Part shown: one piece after another, positions 61,556 to 64,000 of the stretch
Position numbering within the stretch: the stretch's first letter is position 1
Layout: the number at the start of each line of letters is the position of its first letter
Assembly (NCBI GenBank): GCA_016707425.1
Contig: JADJHU010000015.1
Location: forward strand, 496,001-560,000
Source: Gammaproteobacteria bacterium
Lineage (GTDB): Bacteria; Pseudomonadota; Gammaproteobacteria; Steroidobacterales; Steroidobacteraceae
DNA length: 64,000 bases
Direction: 5' to 3'
Program-made: the position numbers and the translations under genes
Notes under the pieces: generated by a model
What the model saw: only the letters and a program-made list of their open reading frames with translations
The model's database searches: none
Told to the model about the DNA's origin: nothing

Positions 61556-62155
61556 ATGGCCATGCGTCTGCAGCCGCTGAATTTCGACCGCGCCTATTAC
61601 CGCCGCTTCTATGGCGATCCACGCACTTCGGTCACGTCCCGCGCGGAGATGTGCGCCCGCGGGCGCTTCATCGCGGCATGGTGCACCTACATCGGACTCG
61701 CGCCGCGGCGCATCCTCGACGCCGGCTGTGGCACGGGCATGCTGCGAGCGCCGCTGCTGCGTGCGCTGCCGCGCGCGACCTACACGGGCGTCGAGGTGAG
61801 CGAATATCTCTGTGCGCGCCACGGCTGGATCCACGACAGCGTGGCGGACTTTCGCGCGGATCGGCCTTTCGACCTCGTCGTGTGCTACGACGTGGTCCAG
61901 TATCTCGGGGATCGCGCAGCGGCGCGCGCGCTCGCGAATCTCGCACGGCTCTGCCGCGGTGCCCTCTACTTCAGTGCTCTCACACTCGAGGACTGGCGCG
62001 ACAACTGCGATCGCAGCCGCACCGACGGCAACGTACACCTGCGTCCCGGAGACTGGTATCGCGAGCGTCTCGCGCGGCGCTTCCGTCAGGCCGGCGCCGG
62101 CCTCTGGCTGCGTCGCGGCGCACCCCTGACGCTCTGGGAGATGGAGTCCGCATGA
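61556..62155 (+). CDS. Class I SAM-dependent methyltransferase
   Basis: A 199-residue methyltransferase. FDRAYYRRFYGDPRT precedes the SAM-binding motif ILDAGCGTGMLRAPLLRALP near residue 50, with the acidic motif YTGVEVSEYLC and the motif-IV DLVVCYDVVQYL. The substrate is unknown. Two close ATG codons (61556, 61562) are both possible. It overlaps the start of the membrane peptidase by four bases (ATGA). Confidence 0.85.
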   Translation: MAMRLQPLNFDRAYYRRFYGDPRTSVTSRAEMCARGRFIAAWCTYIGLAPRRILDAGCGTGMLRAPLLRALPRATYTGVEVSEYLCARHGWIHDSVADFRADRPFDLVVCYDVVQYLGDRAAARALANLARLCRGALYFSALTLEDWRDNCDRSRTDGNVHLRPGDWYRERLARRFRQAGAGLWLRRGAPLTLWEMESA

Positions 62156-62880
62156 TCAAGGCGCTGCTCCTGCTGCTGAACGCCGCGAAGCTCGGCCCGA
62201 TTCTCAAGACCGGCGGCACCATGATCGTCTCCGTAGCGGCCTATGCGCTCCTGTTCGGGTTCTGGTACGCATTCGGCTTCGTCGTGCTGATGCTGGTGCA
62301 TGAGCTCGGTCACTATGTCGCCGCGCGACGGGCCGGTCTCTCGGTCGGTGCGCCGACATTCATTCCCTTCGTGGGCGCATGGATCGAGCTGCGCGATCAG
62401 CCGCTGTCCGTGTCCCAGGAAGCGCGCATCGCCTTCGCCGGACCCTTCATGGGTACGGTGGGCGCGGTGGTCGCACTGTTCCTGGCCGGCCAGTACCAGA
62501 GCCCGCTGCTGCTCGCCGTCGCGTATTCGGGCTTCTTCCTGAATCTCTTCAATCTCGTGCCGATCACGCCCTTCGACGGCGGGCGCATCGTGGCGATCCT
62601 CTCGCCACGCATCTGGCTCATCGGTGCGCCCGTGCTCGCCGGGGTGTTCCTGCTCATTCCGAGTCCCATGTTCGTCGTGATCCTCCTGCTGCTCGCCCCG
62701 ACCATCTGGCAGGGACTGAAGGGCGCGTGGCACGGCAGCGTGCCGGCGGGCAATCCACGCTACTACGAGGCCCCGCGTGCCGATCGTATCCGCTACGCGG
62801 CCTACTACCTGCTGCTGCTCCTTTTCCTGTGCATCATGACCTTCGAGGTGCACGGGCAGCTGCGCGGCCGGATCGGCTGA
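62152..62880 (+). CDS. Site-2-protease family (M50-like) membrane metallopeptidase
   Basis: A 242-residue protein with five or six hydrophobic segments. The zinc motif VHELGHYVAARRAG lies inside a membrane helix near residue 46, and the third-ligand motif FDGGRI near residue 141 is an S2P feature. A PDZ domain, present in RseP, is absent. Such peptidases cleave membrane-embedded substrates such as anti-sigma factors. The start overlaps the methyltransferase stop, so the genes are coupled. Confidence 0.88.
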   Translation: MIKALLLLLNAAKLGPILKTGGTMIVSVAAYALLFGFWYAFGFVVLMLVHELGHYVAARRAGLSVGAPTFIPFVGAWIELRDQPLSVSQEARIAFAGPFMGTVGAVVALFLAGQYQSPLLLAVAYSGFFLNLFNLVPITPFDGGRIVAILSPRIWLIGAPVLAGVFLLIPSPMFVVILLLLAPTIWQGLKGAWHGSVPAGNPRYYEAPRADRIRYAAYYLLLLLFLCIMTFEVHGQLRGRIG

Positions 62881-62885
62881 CCATC

Positions 62886-63329
62886 GTGACGTTTCCGGGC
62901 ATCCGCCTCGCCGGCGAGGTCCGCTGCGAACGCCATCCGGGCGAGGCGCTCTCGCTCGTGCTGCAGGGGACCGAGGCCGCGGCTCAGCGGCTGACGCCGG
63001 TCGAAATCGCCTTCACCGCACCGCAGCTGCCGACGCTCCCGAGTCTTCTGCGAAACGCGCTCATCGAGGAACGGGCACTGCCGGGTGGTGGCGAAGGGCA
63101 AGGCGCGCTGCGGCGCTTCGTCGTCGTCGCGGAGAGGGGCCGGCGCTTCGAGATCCAGGCGCGTTCGGTGCACGTGCACCGCGATGCGCGCACGCCGTTC
63201 TTCGCCGCCGTGCCGCCGGCGCGAGCGCCGTTCGCCCGCCGCATCTTCTTCCGTCTCATCACGGCGGTCGTCGCGACCCGTCCCGGGTGCGGGCTCCTGC
63301 GGCGCCTGCGGCGCCTGCGGCGCCGCTGA
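62886..63329 (+). CDS. Hypothetical soluble protein
   Basis: A 147-residue protein beginning at GTG 62886, five bases after the peptidase stop. It is basic, with AGEVRCERHPGEALSLVLQG at the N-terminus, a short helical part and a terminal (Arg-Leu-Arg)-rich run encoded by a triplicated 9-base unit at 63297-63323. No domain was recognised. The next gene starts 17 bases later. Confidence 0.5.
   Translation: MTFPGIRLAGEVRCERHPGEALSLVLQGTEAAAQRLTPVEIAFTAPQLPTLPSLLRNALIEERALPGGGEGQGALRRFVVVAERGRRFEIQARSVHVHRDARTPFFAAVPPARAPFARRIFFRLITAVVATRPGCGLLRRLRRLRRR
63297..63323 (+). repeat. Triplicated 9-base unit
   Basis: Three perfect tandem copies of ctgcggcgc lie at the 3' end of the hypothetical gene, encoding an Arg-Leu-Arg-Arg-type run. 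This is a short, possibly slippage-prone microsatellite. It is in frame, so copy-number change would only lengthen or shorten the C-terminus. Confidence 0.9.
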
Positions 63330-63346
63330 GAGGCGCGAGGCGATAC

Positions 63347-63787
63347 GTGTACCACCTCCTCGCTTTGATGGCGCTCGCGGCCGGCCTCGGGCTCACCGTG
63401 CAGGTCGGGATGAATGCCGCGCTGCGGCAGGCATTCGGCAGCCCGGTGCTGGCGAGCCTCGCGAACTTTCTGGTCGGCACGGCGGCGCTCGTCGTCTTCG
63501 TCATGCTCGAGCGGGCTCCGCTGCCGGGCCGTGGCGCTGCGGGGAGCGTGCCGCTCTGGGCCTGGTTCGGAGGGCTCTTCGGCGCCTTCTATGTCGTTGC
63601 GGCGACGGTCGTCGGTCCGCGCCTCGGCGCGAGCATGCTCCTTGCGCTCACGGTACTCGGACAGCTCCTCGCTGCGCTCGCGGTCGATCACTTCGGCTGG
63701 CTCGGCTTCCCCCAGCAGCCGCTTTCCATGGCACGTCTTGCGGGAGCGGCATTGCTGCTCGCGGGTGTGCTGCTCATCTCACGCTGA
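63347..63787 (+). CDS. DMT-type small membrane transporter (DUF606/YdcZ-like)
   Basis: A 146-residue protein with four or five membrane helices: LTVQVGMNAALRQAFGSPVLASLANFLVGTAAL near the start and VAATVVGPRLGASMLLALTVLGQLLAAL later. This is the YdcZ/DUF606 branch of the drug/metabolite transporter superfamily. The GTG at 63347 has GAGG upstream; longer starts would include proline/alanine repeats. It precedes the CobW-like gene by 13 bases. Confidence 0.8.
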   Translation: MYHLLALMALAAGLGLTVQVGMNAALRQAFGSPVLASLANFLVGTAALVVFVMLERAPLPGRGAAGSVPLWAWFGGLFGAFYVVAATVVGPRLGASMLLALTVLGQLLAALAVDHFGWLGFPQQPLSMARLAGAALLLAGVLLISR

Positions 63788-63800
63788 ATCGAGGCACAGG

Positions 63801-64000
63801 ATGTCCCCGGCGGCTCGCATTCCGGTCACCGTGCTCACAGGCTTCCTGGGCTCCGGGAAGACCACGCTCCTCAACCGCATCCTCACTGCGCAGCACGGCA
63901 GGCGGATTGCCGTCATCGAGAACGAGTTCGGTGAGATCGGCGTGGACCACCAGCTCGTGATCGGCGCCGAAGAGGAGATCTTCGAAACCAGCAACGGCTG
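63801..64000 (+). CDS. CobW/YeiR-type G3E GTPase metallochaperone, 3' end outside window
   Basis: The first 66 residues are visible. VTVLTGFLGSGKTTLLNRIL contains the Walker A GFLGSGKT, and IAVIENEFGEIGVDHQLV follows. The window ends just as the family's CxCC metal-binding motif would begin after ETSNG. G3E members insert zinc or cobalt into target enzymes. The specific subfamily cannot be decided from this fragment. Confidence 0.9.
   Translation, partial: MSPAARIPVTVLTGFLGSGKTTLLNRILTAQHGRRIAVIENEFGEIGVDHQLVIGAEEEIFETSNG

Overview
This is a GC-rich, densely packed chromosomal window. It most resembles a gammaproteobacterium of the Steroidobacter/Nevskia/Xanthomonas-like orders. The F1 beta subunit reads like the gammaproteobacterial form, the ATP synthase operon has the order atpI-B-E-F-H-A-G-D-C, and the neighbours rsmG-parA-parB and glmU/glmS sit where they do in many Gammaproteobacteria. 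TatABC, RimO, TonB-dependent and autotransporter proteins indicate a Gram-negative cell. Genus-level placement is inference.

Layout. 1-9.4 kb: end of an EnvC-like LytM protein, a GGDEF/EAL protein, an S41 C-terminal processing protease, DedA, MAPEG, SRPBCC and holin-like membrane proteins, an OPT peptide transporter, and a scrambled toxin-antitoxin locus (ParE remnant, truncated antitoxin, intact RES toxin). 9.5-21.8 kb, all on the minus strand: a broken UvrD-like helicase/ankyrin gene, an M2 (ACE-like) peptidase overlapping a POT peptide transporter, a TonB-dependent receptor, tatCBA, dtd and an S9 peptidase. This stretch is rich in peptide uptake and hydrolysis. 21.8-28 kb: MBL hydrolase, AcuI-type reductase, a C-terminally short PrpD-like protein, rsmG, parA and parB, the last two separated by an antisense tandem-GFA gene.

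28-37.7 kb: a promoter plus terminator-like leader, then the whole F1Fo ATP synthase operon (atpF carries a one-base frameshift), azlCD and glmU, followed by a MaoC-type hydratase. 38.2-53.5 kb: about 15 kb of mostly secreted proteins of unknown function lying between glmU and glmS. It includes a caspase-like peptidase with Sel1 repeats, a second protein with a clan-CD-like His/Cys pair, paired beta-sandwich and cysteine-rich proteins, two Ig-like paralogues, an autotransporter operon, an ECF sigma factor and a CadC/TPR-type regulator. This is the most novel-looking part of the window.

53.7-64 kb: glmS, rimO, a MATE exporter overlapping an F420 cluster (cofD, cofE, an F420:NADP oxidoreductase-like gene), a methyltransferase, a site-2-protease-like membrane protein, a DMT-type transporter and the start of a CobW-type GTPase. 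No tRNA, rRNA, CRISPR array or insertion sequence was recognised.
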